Made by a program: the position numbers and the translations under genes. From Streptomyces nanshensis (lineage in GTDB: Bacteria > Actinomycetota > Actinomycetes > Streptomycetales > Streptomycetaceae): 33,943 nucleotides of DNA. Below are positions 17,722 through 26,443 of this stretch, piece after piece; positions within the stretch are counted from its first letter, which is position 1, and every line of letters begins with the position of its first letter. The notes under the pieces are model-generated. The model was not told the origin of the DNA. It made no database searches and was given only the letters and a program-made list of their open reading frames with translations. The DNA lies in assembly GCF_001751255.1 (NCBI RefSeq), contig NZ_LJGW01000066.1:34624-68566 (forward strand), written 5' to 3'.

Positions 17722-19854
17722 TTACTTCAGGCCCGCCTCCCTCATCTGCCGCAGCTCCTTCTTCAGCTCCGAGACCTCGTCGCGGAGCCGGGCCGCGACC
17801 TCGAACTGCAGCTCCGCCGCCGCGGCACGCATCCGCTCGGTCATCTGCTCGATGGTCTCGGCCAGTTCGGCCGCGGGACGGTCCGTGAGGACCTCGCCGT
17901 CGCGCTCCGTACGCCCGGCCGACTTCGACGGTGTCGGCGCCTTGCCCTTGGCCGTACGGTCGCCCCCGCCGGACTTCGACTCCTTCCGGTACCCCGAGCC
18001 GAGGAGCTGCTCGGTGTCGACGTCCTCGCGCGCGATGTCGGCGACGATGTCACCGATCTTCTTGCGCAGCGGCTCCGGATCGATGCCGTGCTCCTTGTTG
18101 TACGCGATCTGCTTCTCCCGGCGGCGGTTGGTCTCCTCGATGGCCTTCTCCATCGCGGGCGTCGCCTTGTCCGCGTACATGTGGACCTGCCCGGAGACGT
18201 TCCGCGCGGCGCGGCCGATCGTCTGGATCAGGGACGTGCCGGAGCGCAGGAAGCCCTCCTTGTCGGCGTCGAGGATCGCCACCAGGGAGACCTCCGGCAG
18301 GTCCAGGCCCTCCCGCAGCAGGTTGATGCCGACCAATACGTCGAACTCGCCAGAGCGCAGCTCCCGCAGCAGCTCGATGCGGCGCAGCGTGTCGACGTCG
18401 CTGTGCAGATAGCGGACCTGGATCCCCAACTCCAGGAAGTACTCGGTGAGATCCTCCGCCATCTTCTTGGTGAGGGTGGTCACCAGCACCCGCTCGTTCT
18501 TCTCCTCGCGCATGCGGATCTCGTGCACGAGATCGTCGATCTGGCCCTCGGTGGACTTGACCACGACCTCCGGGTCGACGAGCCCGGTCGGGCGGATCAC
18601 CTGCTCCACATAGCCGTCGCCGCGGGAGAGTTCGTACGGACCGGGGGTCGCCGAGAGATACACCGTCTGCCCGATGCGCTCCACGAACTCCTCCCACTTC
18701 AGCGGCCTGTTGTCGATCGCCGAGGGCAGCCGGAAGCCGTGCTCCACCAGCGTCCGCTTGCGCGCGGCGTCGCCCTCGTACATCGCGCCGATCTGCGGCA
18801 CGGTCTGGTGCGACTCGTCGATGACGAGGAGGAAGTCGTCGGGGAAGAAGTCGAGCAGCGTATGCGGTGCTGTGCCCGGGTCACGGCCGTCGATGTGCCG
18901 CGAGTAGTTCTCGATGCCGGAGCAGGTGCCGATCTGGCGCATCATCTCGATGTCGTACGTGGTACGCATCCGCAGCCGCTGCGCCTCCAGCAGCTTGCCC
19001 TGCTTCTCCAGCGACGCGAGCTGCTCCTCCAGCTCGGTCTCGATGCCGGCGACGGCCCGCTCCATGCGCTCCGGACCCGCCACGTAGTGCGAGGCGGGGA
19101 AGACGTAGAGCTGCTCGTCGTCCGAGATGACCTCGCCAGTGACGGGGTGGAGCGTCGAGAGCGCCTCGATCTCGTCCCCGAACATCTCGATGCGGACGGC
19201 CAGTTCCTCGTAGACGGGGAAGATCTCGATCGTGTCGCCGCGGACCCGGAAGGTGCCCCGCGTGAAGGACACGTCGTTGCGTGTGTACTGCACCTCGACG
19301 AAGCGGCGCAGCAGCTCGTCCCGGTCCGTCTCCTGACCGACGCGGAGCGGCACCATCCGATCGACGTATTCCTGGGGGGTGCCCAGACCGTAGATGCAGG
19401 AGACGGACGCTACGACGACCACGTCGCGCCGGGTCAGCAGCGAGTTCGTCGAGCTGTGCCGGAGTCGCTCGACCTCCTCGTTGATCGAGGAGTCCTTCTC
19501 GATGTAGGTGTCCGTCTGCGGGACGTACGCCTCGGGCTGGTAGTAGTCGTAGTACGAGACGAAGTATTCCACCGCGTTGTGCGGGAGGAGTTCCCGGAAC
19601 TCGTTGGCGAGCTGGGCGGCCAGCGTCTTGTTGGGCGCCATCACGAGCGTCGGCCGCTGGAGCTTCTCGATCATCCAGGCCGTCGTGGCCGACTTCCCCG
19701 TGCCCGTCGCGCCGAGCAGCACGACATCCTTCTCGCCCCCGCTGACGCGCTGCGCCAGCTCGCTGATCGCGGTGGGCTGGTCACCGCTGGGCTGGTAGGG
19801 ACTGACGACCTCGAAGGGCGCCACCGTACGTTCGATCTGGGTCTCCGGCCGCAT
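17722..19854 (-). CDS. uvrB: UvrABC excinuclease subunit B
   Basis: 710-aa UvrB, the damage-verifying helicase-like subunit delivered by UvrA and bound by UvrC. Visible motifs: Walker [13 protein letters not shown] near residue 50, [16 protein letters not shown], beta-hairpin region [21 protein letters not shown], Walker [39 protein letters not shown], and motif [11 protein letters not shown]. The C-terminal UVR domain ([18 protein letters not shown]) docks with UvrC. A charged Ser/Lys-rich linker precedes it. The start is ATG 19854 ([27 protein letters not shown]), the family start; a longer frame from 19884 is not supported. TACGGT lies 7 nt upstream and no ribosome binding site is seen, so leaderless initiation is likely. 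It is divergent from the phosphodiesterase gene across 178 bp. Confidence 0.97.
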   Translation of the reverse strand: MRPETQIERTVAPFEVVSPYQPSGDQPTAISELAQRVSGGEKDVVLLGATGTGKSATTAWMIEKLQRPTLVMAPNKTLAAQLANEFRELLPHNAVEYFVSYYDYYQPEAYVPQTDTYIEKDSSINEEVERLRHSSTNSLLTRRDVVVVASVSCIYGLGTPQEYVDRMVPLRVGQETDRDELLRRFVEVQYTRNDVSFTRGTFRVRGDTIEIFPVYEELAVRIEMFGDEIEALSTLHPVTGEVISDDEQLYVFPASHYVAGPERMERAVAGIETELEEQLASLEKQGKLLEAQRLRMRTTYDIEMMRQIGTCSGIENYSRHIDGRDPGTAPHTLLDFFPDDFLLVIDESHQTVPQIGAMYEGDAARKRTLVEHGFRLPSAIDNRPLKWEEFVERIGQTVYLSATPGPYELSRGDGYVEQVIRPTGLVDPEVVVKSTEGQIDDLVHEIRMREEKNERVLVTTLTKKMAEDLTEYFLELGIQVRYLHSDVDTLRRIELLRELRSGEFDVLVGINLLREGLDLPEVSLVAILDADKEGFLRSGTSLIQTIGRAARNVSGQVHMYADKATPAMEKAIEETNRRREKQIAYNKEHGIDPEPLRKKIGDIVADIAREDVDTEQLLGSGYRKESKSGGGDRTAKGKAPTPSKSAGRTERDGEVLTDRPAAELAETIEQMTERMRAAAAELQFEVAARLRDEVSELKKELRQMREAGLK

Positions 19855-19861
19855 GCTGACA

Positions 19862-19867
19862 ACCGTA
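19862..19867 (-). promoter_or_regulatory. Putative -10 box for leaderless uvrB
   Basis: Minus-strand TACGGT, then 7 nt, then the uvrB ATG. No SOS-box-like inverted repeat is obvious in the divergent region next to it. Confidence 0.4.
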
Positions 19868-19927
19868 CGGCCCACCACCGACAACGGCCCCGAGCGCCGG
19901 AAACGTCCTCACGCTCAGAGACCGAGG

Positions 19928-19960
19928 CGTCGCGCCCCGTTCACGCCGGCGACACTCCGC
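19928..19960 (+). promoter_or_regulatory. Possible PhoP (PHO box) direct repeats upstream of the GDPD gene
   Basis: GTTCACGCCGG at 19939-19949 matches the 11-nt Streptomyces PHO-box unit (GTTCACC-type) closely. The adjacent 11-nt windows, 19928-19938 and 19950-19960, match weakly. Glycerophosphodiesterase genes (glpQ) in Streptomyces coelicolor are reported PhoP targets, which motivates the call. Only one unit is good, so confidence is low. Confidence 0.3.
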
Positions 19961-20032
19961 TTCTGCTTCCGTGTATCGCACAACGGGAAGCCTTTAGCTG
20001 TCAGTGTCCGCACGACCGCGAGGAGTTCCCGA

Positions 20033-20923
20033 ATGTCGATGCGCCGTGCAGTAGCCGCCGCCACCGGCGTGCTCCTGGGTATGTCCGCGCTCACCCTCAC
20101 CGCGTCACCCGCACACGCGGCCGCCCGCCAGGACAGCACCAGCGACAGCGGCCCGGTCACAGTCGCCCACCGCGGAGCTTCCGGTTATGCACCGGAGAAC
20201 ACGCTCGCGGCGGTCAAGAAGGCCGACAAGCTCGGCTTCGACTGGGTCGAGAACGATGTACAGCGCACCAAGGACGGCGAACTCGTCGTCATGCACGACA
20301 CCACGCTCGCCCGCACGACCAACGCCGAGACCCTCTACCCGAAGCGCTCGCCCTGGAACGTGGCCGACTTCACGGCCAAGGAGATCGCCCGCCTGGACGC
20401 CGGAAGCTGGTTCAGCGACGACTACAAGGGTGAGAAGGTCCCCACGCTCGACCAGTACCTGAAGTACATCAGCAAGACCGGCCAGAACCTGCTGCTGGAG
20501 CACAAGTCCCCCGAGCTGTATCCGGGCATCGAGCAGCAGACGCTCAGGGAACTGCGCAGCCGCGGGTGGCTCGACCGCTCACACCTCTCGAAGAGGCTCA
20601 TCATCCAGAGCTTCAACGCGACGTCGGTCAGGGCCACGCACACTCTCGACCCGCATGTGAAGACGGGCTTCCTGGGCAATCCGAAGGTCTCGGAGCTGGA
20701 CTCGTACGCGCAGTTCACCGACCAGATCAACCCGACGCACTCCGCGGCGACGAAGGACTACGTCGACGAGGTGCACAAGCGCAAGGGCCCCCTCGGGAAG
20801 CGGATGCAGGTCTTCACGTGGACGGTGAACGACGCGTCCACCGCGCGGTCCGTGGACAAGGCCGGCGTGGACGGCATCATCAGCAACTTCCCCGACGTCG
20901 TACGGGACGCGACGCACAGCTGA
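20033..20923 (+). CDS. Secreted glycerophosphodiester phosphodiesterase
   Basis: 296-aa GDPD. A signal peptide with a twin-residue basic start (MSMRRAVAAATGVLLGM) and an Ala-His-Ala cleavage site after about residue 29 sends it out of the cell. The catalytic TIM-barrel motifs are intact: AHRGASGYAPENTLAA (H46, R47, E55, N56), ENDVQRTKDGELVVMHD (E73, D75, H88), and LLLEHKSP. It hydrolyses deacylated phospholipid headgroup diesters (glycerophosphocholine and similar) to glycerol-3-phosphate, supplying phosphate and carbon. ATG 20033 has GAGGAG 7 nt upstream, which rules out the longer frame. By position next to uvrB it corresponds to the glpQ2-type gene of S. coelicolor, from memory of gene order. 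Phosphate-starvation control is plausible. Confidence 0.92.
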   Translation: MSMRRAVAAATGVLLGMSALTLTASPAHAAARQDSTSDSGPVTVAHRGASGYAPENTLAAVKKADKLGFDWVENDVQRTKDGELVVMHDTTLARTTNAETLYPKRSPWNVADFTAKEIARLDAGSWFSDDYKGEKVPTLDQYLKYISKTGQNLLLEHKSPELYPGIEQQTLRELRSRGWLDRSHLSKRLIIQSFNATSVRATHTLDPHVKTGFLGNPKVSELDSYAQFTDQINPTHSAATKDYVDEVHKRKGPLGKRMQVFTWTVNDASTARSVDKAGVDGIISNFPDVVRDATHS

Positions 20924-21234
20924 TCCCCGGCTGAAGCCGAACCGTTTCAGCAGACGGGTCCTGATCCGGCGGGCCGCACGGGTACCGCTTCTCCGCGGGG
21001 TCACGGGCCCGGTTCCGGCGCCGGTCCTTCTCCGCTCGTTCTGCTCGTGCCAGATCGTTCCGGTGTCCGCTGTTCCCCCAACAGTCCCGCGGTTCCCCGC
21101 AGTCCCGTCACGGGACGCTTCCGCCGACCCCCTTTCTCCTCCGACTCCGTCCCCGACCCCCGATCCTCGGTCCCCGATCCGCCGGCCGACAGCGTTTCCG
21201 GTCAGTGTCAGTGGGAGCCTCTAGGGTTCCCGGC
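20924..21234. other. Intergenic region after GDPD (311 bp)
   Basis: No credible gene. A weak hairpin GCTGAA (20930-20935)/TTCAGC (20946-20951) lies right after the stop. A 6-bp stem GTCCCG (21102-21107)/CGGGAC (21111-21116) has only a TCA loop. The stretch 21120-21190 is pyrimidine-rich on the plus strand with repeated CCCCGATCC-like runs. The ogt -10 box is at its right end. Confidence 0.6.
21222..21227 (+). promoter_or_regulatory. Putative -10 box for leaderless ogt
   Basis: TAGGGT, then 7 nt, then ATG 21235. There is no Shine-Dalgarno between them. Confidence 0.5.
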
Positions 21235-21825
21235 ATGACTGAGACAACGGCGAACACGGCAGCACGCGCGTCCTGTTGGACGACGCTGGACTCCCCGGTG
21301 GGTCCCCTGCTGCTCGCCGCCACCGACGAGGGCCTGGTCAACGTCGTCTTCCACGCCAGTGCGGCCACGACGGACCGGGCCCTCGAAGGGCTCTCCCTCC
21401 GCCTCGGGGCGTCCCCGGTCCGTACGGGAGCCGAAGGTGCCGCCGACGAGGCTTCGGCCGCCGCGTCCGTGCTGGAGCACGCCGCCACGGAGCTCAGCTC
21501 CTACTTCGCGGGCGGGCTACGGGAGTTCACCGTGCCGCTGGACTGGTCGCTCTCCGGCGGCTTCAACGAACGGGTGCTCCGCGAACTGCTGGCCTCCGTC
21601 CCGTACGGGGTGACCGCCGGGTATCAGGATCTGGCCGACCGGGTGGGCGAGCCCGGGGCGGCCAGGGCCGTCGGCATGGCCATGGGGTCCAATCCGCTGC
21701 CCGTCGTCGTGCCCTGCCATCGCATCGTCGAAAGCCGCGGCGGGCTCGGCGGATTCGGCGGCGGCCTGGAGACCAAGCGCACGCTGCTGGCCCTCGAAGG
21801 GCTGCTCCCGCAGCCGCTGTTCTGA
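21235..21825 (+). CDS. ogt: Methylated-DNA--[protein]-cysteine S-methyltransferase
   Basis: 196-aa O6-alkylguanine-DNA alkyltransferase, a single-use repair protein that transfers the alkyl group from O6-alkylguanine to its own cysteine. The active-site motif VVPCHRIV is present with Cys near residue 161. The preceding DNA-binding helix-turn-helix (VPYGVTAGYQDLADRVGEPGAARAVGMAMGSNPLP) contains the Arg-finger region, and GGLGGFGGGLETKRTLLALEG follows. The N-terminal half is the RNase-H-like Ada/Ogt domain (TLDSPVGPLLLAATDEGLVNVVF) with an Ala/Gly-rich insert. The start ATG 21235 is 7 nt after TAGGGT. The stop overlaps an ATG that could start the MFS gene, suggesting possible co-transcription. 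Confidence 0.94.
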   Translation: MTETTANTAARASCWTTLDSPVGPLLLAATDEGLVNVVFHASAATTDRALEGLSLRLGASPVRTGAEGAADEASAAASVLEHAATELSSYFAGGLREFTVPLDWSLSGGFNERVLRELLASVPYGVTAGYQDLADRVGEPGAARAVGMAMGSNPLPVVVPCHRIVESRGGLGGFGGGLETKRTLLALEGLLPQPLF

Positions 21826-21899
21826 TGGGCGCCACACCTCCCGTACGGACGGCGGGAAACCCCATGGGCGGCGGCAACCGCGGCTGGCAGACTGCCGAC

Positions 21900-23435
21900 G
21901 TGACCGACACCGACGACACAGCGGACGCTCCTGACAGACCCGGTACGGGCGCCGTGCCCGACGCGGACGGCGTCCCCGACGCGGACGGACTGGCCCGGCT
22001 GCGGCGTCGCACCACGACGGTGCTCGTGATCAGTCAGATGCTCGGCGGGCTCGGGGTGGCGACGGCCGTCGCGCTGGCGGCCGTGCTGGCGAAGGAGATC
22101 AGCGGGTCCGAGGCGCTGTCGGGGCTCGCGTCGACGTCGTCGGTCATCGGGACGGCGCTGCTCTCGCTGCCGCTCGCCTCGCTGATGGCGGCGCGTGGAC
22201 GGCGGGTAGGACTGACGGTCGCGTATCTGATCGGGGCGGCGGGCGGTGTCGTCGTGGTCGCCGGTGCGGCGCTCGGCAACTTCCCGCTGCTGTTGCTGGG
22301 CATGACGGCGTTCGGCGCCGCGAGTTCGGCCAATCTGCAGGCCCGTTACGCCGCCGCCGACCTCGCGGAGCCGGAACGGCGGGCGCGCGCCATCTCTTTG
22401 GTGGTGTGGGCGACCACGATCGGCGCCGTGCTCGGGCCCAACATCGCGGCGCCCGCCGGGAAGACGGTCACGGGGATGGGCATACCGGCGACGGCGGGCG
22501 CCTTCGTCTGGGGGTCGGCCGTCTTCCTCGTCACCGGCGTCCTGATCCATCTGCTGCTGCGACCCGATCCGCTGCTGACGGCACGGGCCCTCGCGGACGC
22601 GGACTGGACCTCGGACACGGACACGGCCTCGGGAGCGGACTCGGGGACGGGCAAGGGAACGGAAGAGGGCAGGGTTCCGGAGCCTGACGTCGGCGCGGGC
22701 AAGGACGCCGACAAGGGGGCGCGCGAAGGGCGTTCGCTGCGCGCCGGGCTCGCCGCCGTCGGCGCCTCGCCGCAGGCACGTCTGGCCCTGGTGACGATCG
22801 CCACCGCGCACACCGCGATGGTCTCGGTCATGGTGATGGCGCCCGTCGACCTCGGCCACCACGGCGCGGGCATCGAGCTGATCGGCCTTGTCATCAGCGT
22901 TCACATCCTCGGCATGTACGCCTTCTCGCCGCTGATGGGCTGGCTCGCGGACCGCGTCGGACGGGTCGCGGTCATCCTGCTCTCCGTGACGCTGCTCTCC
23001 TGCGCCGCCGCGCTGGCGGGCACCGCGAACGGCCACCACGCCCAGTCGGGCGCGGGGCTGTTCCTGCTGGGCCTCGGCTGGTCGGCGGGTCTCGTCTCCG
23101 GCTCCGCGCTGCTGACGGACGCGGTGCCGCAGCCTGCACGCGCCGCCGTACAGGGACTGTCGGACCTGACGATGAACGCTTCGGCGGGCGCAGGCGGCGC
23201 CCTGGCCGGGGTCGTGATGTCGGCCGCGGGTTACGGCTGGCTCAGCGCGATGGCCGCCGCGCTGCTGCTGCCGGTGGTGGTCCTCGTCCTCTTCCGTCAC
23301 ACGCGCCGCGGCGCCCCACGCTCCCCCGACGCCGGTTCCGGGGCCGGACCCATACCCGGGTCCGATTCCGGCGGGGCTACGGGCAAGGAGGGGGACGAGG
23401 GCAAGGACGTCAGCGCGGATACAGCTCGAACGTGA
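21900..23435 (+). CDS. MFS transporter (12-TM-type efflux permease)
   Basis: About 511-aa major facilitator superfamily permease. Hydrophobic segments occur in two halves: from SQMLGGLGVATAVALAAVLA to about LVTGVLIHLLL, and from LALVTIATAHTAMVSVMVMA to LLLPVVVLVLF. The MFS-A motif is seen as MAARGRRVG and again as GWLADRVGRV. A long hydrophilic Asp/Gly/Lys-rich cytoplasmic loop separates the halves, and the C-terminal about 40 residues are Gly/Asp-rich. Start choice is uncertain. GTG 21900 (VTDTDD) is 6 nt after CAGACT and avoids a poorly conserved extension, whereas ATG 21825 overlaps the ogt stop and ATG 21864 is in frame too. The substrate is unknown. The 3' end overlaps the convergent PIG-L gene by 26 bp. 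Confidence 0.85.
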   Translation: MTDTDDTADAPDRPGTGAVPDADGVPDADGLARLRRRTTTVLVISQMLGGLGVATAVALAAVLAKEISGSEALSGLASTSSVIGTALLSLPLASLMAARGRRVGLTVAYLIGAAGGVVVVAGAALGNFPLLLLGMTAFGAASSANLQARYAAADLAEPERRARAISLVVWATTIGAVLGPNIAAPAGKTVTGMGIPATAGAFVWGSAVFLVTGVLIHLLLRPDPLLTARALADADWTSDTDTASGADSGTGKGTEEGRVPEPDVGAGKDADKGAREGRSLRAGLAAVGASPQARLALVTIATAHTAMVSVMVMAPVDLGHHGAGIELIGLVISVHILGMYAFSPLMGWLADRVGRVAVILLSVTLLSCAAALAGTANGHHAQSGAGLFLLGLGWSAGLVSGSALLTDAVPQPARAAVQGLSDLTMNASAGAGGALAGVVMSAAGYGWLSAMAAALLLPVVVLVLFRHTRRGAPRSPDAGSGAGPIPGSDSGGATGKEGDEGKDVSADTART

Positions 23436-24156
23436 CGCAGTCGCGCCCGCCGAACCGCTCCGCCCCGAGCCGCAGCGCCCACTCCGTGAAGGAGCGCGCG
23501 TAGCTCTCCACGGGCTCGTCGCTGAGCGCGGTGATGTACGCGCGGTGCTCGCACAGCGAGGCCACGGCACGCTCCACCGCCGCATGGCCGACCGCCACCG
23601 CATGCGTCGGCTCCGGGGAACCGGCGACCGCGACCCACCGCACCCCGTTCCACGGCTTCTCGCCCCCGTCGAGCTGTTCGGGGAAGATCCAGCGGTTGCC
23701 CGCGTCGCCGCACGCGTCCAGCACGGCGCGGCCCACGACCCGGTGGTCGGGGGTGTTCCAGTGCGAACCGCCCCAGGTGTCCCGGTGGTTGATCGTGACG
23801 ACCAGTTCGGGGCGCCACGCGCGTACGGCCGCGGCGATGTCCCGCCGCAGCGCCACCCCTTCCTCGATCACGCCGTCCTGATGGCCCAGGAACTCGACGG
23901 AGTCGACGCCCACGATCCGGGCGCTGGCGTGCTGTTCCTCCTCGCGCACCCGGGCGCACTCCACGGGCTCCAGACCGTCGATGCCGGCCTCGCCCCGCGT
24001 CACCATGAGGTAGGCGACCTGCTTTCCCGCCGCGGTCCACTCGGCGACGGCGGCCGCCGCCCCGTACTCCATGTCGTCGGGGTGCGCGACGACCGCGAGG
24101 GCGCGCTCCCAGTCCTCGGGCATCGCCGCGAGTTCTCCGCCGGGGCTCTCGGCCAC
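23410..24156 (-). CDS. PIG-L family deacetylase (LmbE-like)
   Basis: 248-aa zinc-dependent N-acetylglucosaminyl deacetylase-like protein. The metal motif AHPDD (H25, D27, D28) followed by MEYG, and the third ligand in NTPDHRVVG (H138), are intact. LMVTRGEAGIDG and REEEQHASARIVGV are also family hallmarks. Actinobacterial relatives include MshB and Mca of mycothiol metabolism, but this protein is a short generic LmbE type and its substrate cannot be assigned. The start is GTG 24156 with AGGTG about 7 nt upstream; an internal ATG at 24123 is an alternative. It ends 26 bp inside the tail of the convergent MFS gene. Confidence 0.9.
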   Translation of the reverse strand: MAESPGGELAAMPEDWERALAVVAHPDDMEYGAAAAVAEWTAAGKQVAYLMVTRGEAGIDGLEPVECARVREEEQHASARIVGVDSVEFLGHQDGVIEEGVALRRDIAAAVRAWRPELVVTINHRDTWGGSHWNTPDHRVVGRAVLDACGDAGNRWIFPEQLDGGEKPWNGVRWVAVAGSPEPTHAVAVGHAAVERAVASLCEHRAYITALSDEPVESYARSFTEWALRLGAERFGGRDCVTFELYPR

Positions 24157-24212
24157 CGCGCGTCACCTGCCTTCCGGTCCGGCCGTCCCGCGGAGGTCTC
24201 GGCCGCCCCGGG

Positions 24213-25028
24213 TCAGCGTGATTCGAAGGGCGTCCATTCCAGCTTCTCGCCGGCGCCCTCGCCGGGACGTGTTCCCCACTTACGTCCGCCGTCCCGCTCC
24301 ATCATCGGGTCGAGGCTGACGAACAGGGTGATGAGCAGCAGCACGAGCACCGGCCCGATGAGTACGGGGGTGAGCACGCCCAGGGACGAGGAGCCCACGC
24401 CGCCGTCGTCCGTGAACAGCCGGACCGACATCCCCGCCATGCCCAGGTACTGCATGGCGATGAAGCCCGTCCCCATGATCACCGCCGCGGCCACCGAGGC
24501 GCCCATGTGCCGGATCCGCCGCGCACACCACAGCGCGACCGTGGTGACGACGACGACCACCGCCGCCGCGATCGCCATGACGCGGCCCTCGTAGCGCACC
24601 GCTCCCGCGATCCGCATCGCCGTCATTCCCGTGAAGTGCGTGGCGGCGGCGCCCAGTCCGAGCACCACTCCGCCCCCGAGCACCGCCAGCCACGCGGGCC
24701 GGCGGCGGGAGACCACGAACAGCGCGACAGCGGAGACCAGGACGGCCAGCAGCAGACTCCCGTACGTCGTCACCATGTCGTAGTCGATCGGGGCGCCGCC
24801 CACGCTGAAGCCGATCATCGCCACGACGTGCATCGTGAAGATCCCGATGCCGACGGCGACCGACCCCAGGGCCAGCCACCCGGCCTGCTCCCGGGCCTCG
24901 GCGCCGGGTGTGCGCATCGCGCATCTGAGCCCGACGGCACTGCCGAGTACGGCCATCCCGTACGCGAGCAACGGCGTGACAGGCCCGTACGTCAGAACGT
25001 TCGGCTGTACCGCGGCGGCAGGGAGCAT
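24213..25028 (-). CDS. MHYT-domain membrane sensor, stand-alone
   Basis: 271-aa integral membrane protein with about seven hydrophobic helices. It has three MHYT-type motifs at helix ends: MHVVAM (about 66-71), THFTGM (about 130-135) and MQYLGM (about 192-197). MHYT domains are thought to bind copper and sense diatomic gases or redox state, usually fused to GGDEF/EAL output domains. Here no output domain is present, only a short charged C-terminal tail. The third motif has Gln in place of His. The start is ATG 25028; the spacing of GGGGAT upstream is imperfect. It is 56 bp upstream of the PIG-L gene on the same strand, so they may share a transcript. The 167-bp region before it is also the 3' side of the PemK-like gene. 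Confidence 0.88.
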   Translation of the reverse strand: MLPAAAVQPNVLTYGPVTPLLAYGMAVLGSAVGLRCAMRTPGAEAREQAGWLALGSVAVGIGIFTMHVVAMIGFSVGGAPIDYDMVTTYGSLLLAVLVSAVALFVVSRRRPAWLAVLGGGVVLGLGAAATHFTGMTAMRIAGAVRYEGRVMAIAAAVVVVVTTVALWCARRIRHMGASVAAAVIMGTGFIAMQYLGMAGMSVRLFTDDGGVGSSSLGVLTPVLIGPVLVLLLITLFVSLDPMMERDGGRKWGTRPGEGAGEKLEWTPFESR

Positions 25029-25195
25029 CGCCCGTCATCCCCATCAGGAAAGCGTGAGTGACCACAGCACCGACACATGGTGAACACACGTGCGGGGGAC
25101 TCATGTTAAGTTCCCGTGTCCTTGTGCGGGCCCGGTTCCCAAATCCCGTCAGATGCTCGGAGCGATTCATTCCGCACGCGTCCGCGGGGACCGGC

Positions 25196-25678
25196 TCACC
25201 GCCATCCGTAGAGCTGCTGAAGACGGTGCACGACGCGCTGGAACCGCGCCCTGTCGAGCGCGCACGCCTCCCGCCGCATCCCCTCCGGATGTACGCGCAG
25301 CACCCGTTCCGTACTCACCCACGAGTCACGGCCGCTGGCGTCCCACGGGCCGGAGCCCAGCGGCAGCCACCCGTGCCGGGCGGCGCGTTCCTGCGAGCTC
25401 AACTGGACGCCGAGGACGGTGCCGTGACTCTCGCGCGCGACTATCAGCACGGGACGGTCCTTGCCCCGGCCGTCGTCCTCCTCGTACGGCACCCACGTCC
25501 AGACGATCTCGCCCGGGTCCGGATCGCCGTCCGGGTCCGGGGCGTAGGAGGTGCGGACGGTGCCGACCGCACCGGGTTCGACCTCGCACGTCGCCGTGGG
25601 GCCGCTGCTGCCGGGGCTGCCGGAACCGTCCCGGATGCCGGATGCACCGCCTGCGGAGTCGTTGCTTGAATGGCTCAT
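25196..25678 (-). CDS. PemK/MazF-like toxin-fold protein without an adjacent antitoxin
   Basis: 160-aa protein. Residues about 1-50 are a low-complexity acidic Gly/Ser region. The PemK/MazF beta-barrel signature follows: GEIVWTWVPYEEDDGRGKDRPVLIVARE, with the Gly-Glu-Ile-Val entry strand and the Lys-Asp-Arg-Pro-Val-Leu-Ile-Val strand, then LGVQLSSQERA. The C-terminal helix ALDRARFQRVVHRLQQLYGWR is conserved in actinobacterial relatives. Classical MazF members are mRNA endonucleases neutralised by an adjacent small antitoxin. No antitoxin ORF is found on either side, so this may be a domesticated or regulatory member. The start is ATG 25678 with TAGGTT 6 nt upstream (leaderless). It is divergent from the amidotransferase gene with 57 bp between. 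Confidence 0.8.
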   Translation of the reverse strand: MSHSSNDSAGGASGIRDGSGSPGSSGPTATCEVEPGAVGTVRTSYAPDPDGDPDPGEIVWTWVPYEEDDGRGKDRPVLIVARESHGTVLGVQLSSQERAARHGWLPLGSGPWDASGRDSWVSTERVLRVHPEGMRREACALDRARFQRVVHRLQQLYGWR

Positions 25679-25684
25679 GCCGGG

Positions 25685-25690
25685 AACCTA
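25685..25690 (-). promoter_or_regulatory. Putative -10 box for the PemK/MazF-like gene
   Basis: Minus-strand TAGGTT, then CCCGGC, then ATG. The 57-bp divergent spacer must also hold the promoter of the amidotransferase gene, or that gene's promoter lies further upstream inside the PemK-like gene. Confidence 0.45.
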
Positions 25691-25735
25691 TCGCCGTCCC
25701 GGACCAGGTGAGACGACGGGAAGGCGGGGGCGGAC

Positions 25736-26443
25736 ATGCAGGGTGCCCTGGTGGTGCAGAACACTCCGACGGGAGGTCCGGGCCGCGTCGGGGACTGGCT
25801 CGGCGAGGACGGGCTGCCGCCGGACGTCGTACACGCCTACGACGGCGGGGAGTTGCCGGAGACACTGGCGGATCACCGGTGTCTGGTGGTGCTCGGCGGC
25901 GGCTTCATGCCGGACGCCGACGACCGCGCGCCCTGGCTGGCGCGGGCCCGCGAGTTGGCGGCGGAGGCGCTGAAGACGCGAGTGCCGGTTCTCGGCATCT
26001 GCCTGGGCGCGCAGCTTCTGGCGCATGTGGCGGGCGGGACGGTACGGGCCCGGCACGGGCTGCCCGAGTCGGGGAGCACCGAACTGACGCTGCGCCCCGA
26101 GGCGTTGGAGGATCCGCTCTTCCGGGGGCTGCCCGCACGGGTGAAGGCCGTCGAGCACCGCGTCGACGCGATCACGAGACTGCCGCGGGACGCGTACTGG
26201 CTCGCGAGCAGCGAACGCTGTCCCGTGCAGGCGTTCCGTGTCGGGGAGCGGGCGTGGGGCGTGCAGTTCCATCCGGAGGCGACGCCGCGGTCCGTCGCGG
26301 GCTGGGACGCGGAGTCGCTGCGCGAACAGGGCTTCGACCGCGACGAGTTGGTACGGCAGGCCGAACTGGACGAGCCGGCGGCAGCGGCGAACTGGCGGCT
26401 GCTGCTGGGGCGCTTCGCGGCGTTCGTCACGGACGGCGGCTGA
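25736..26443 (+). CDS. Class-I glutamine amidotransferase domain protein
   Basis: 235-aa stand-alone class-I glutamine amidotransferase. The nucleophile loop LGICLGAQLLA carries Cys89, and VQFHPEA carries the His179-Glu181 pair, so the Cys-His-Glu triad is complete. LVVLGGGFMPDADDRAPWL is the typical oxyanion-side loop. Such proteins (GuaA-like GATase domains) release ammonia from glutamine or hydrolyse gamma-glutamyl bonds, as in the PuuD-like or Streptomyces gamma-glutamyl types. With no synthetase partner nearby the acceptor is unknown. ATG 25736 follows GGAAGGCGGGGG. It converges on the uridine-kinase-like gene across a 95-bp GC-rich gap. Confidence 0.9.
   Translation: MQGALVVQNTPTGGPGRVGDWLGEDGLPPDVVHAYDGGELPETLADHRCLVVLGGGFMPDADDRAPWLARARELAAEALKTRVPVLGICLGAQLLAHVAGGTVRARHGLPESGSTELTLRPEALEDPLFRGLPARVKAVEHRVDAITRLPRDAYWLASSERCPVQAFRVGERAWGVQFHPEATPRSVAGWDAESLREQGFDRDELVRQAELDEPAAAANWRLLLGRFAAFVTDGG

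Noticed and set aside
21047..21238. Small plus-strand frame ending in an ATGA overlap with ogt
   Set aside because: It has no ribosome binding site or start signal, a Pro/Ser/Arg-rich translation reflecting the pyrimidine-rich strand, and it would cover the predicted ogt promoter.
25058..25669. Plus-strand frame opposite the PemK/MazF-like gene
   Set aside because: It is the mirror of a recognised family. The minus-strand reading has the conserved PemK motifs and a promoter-like box.
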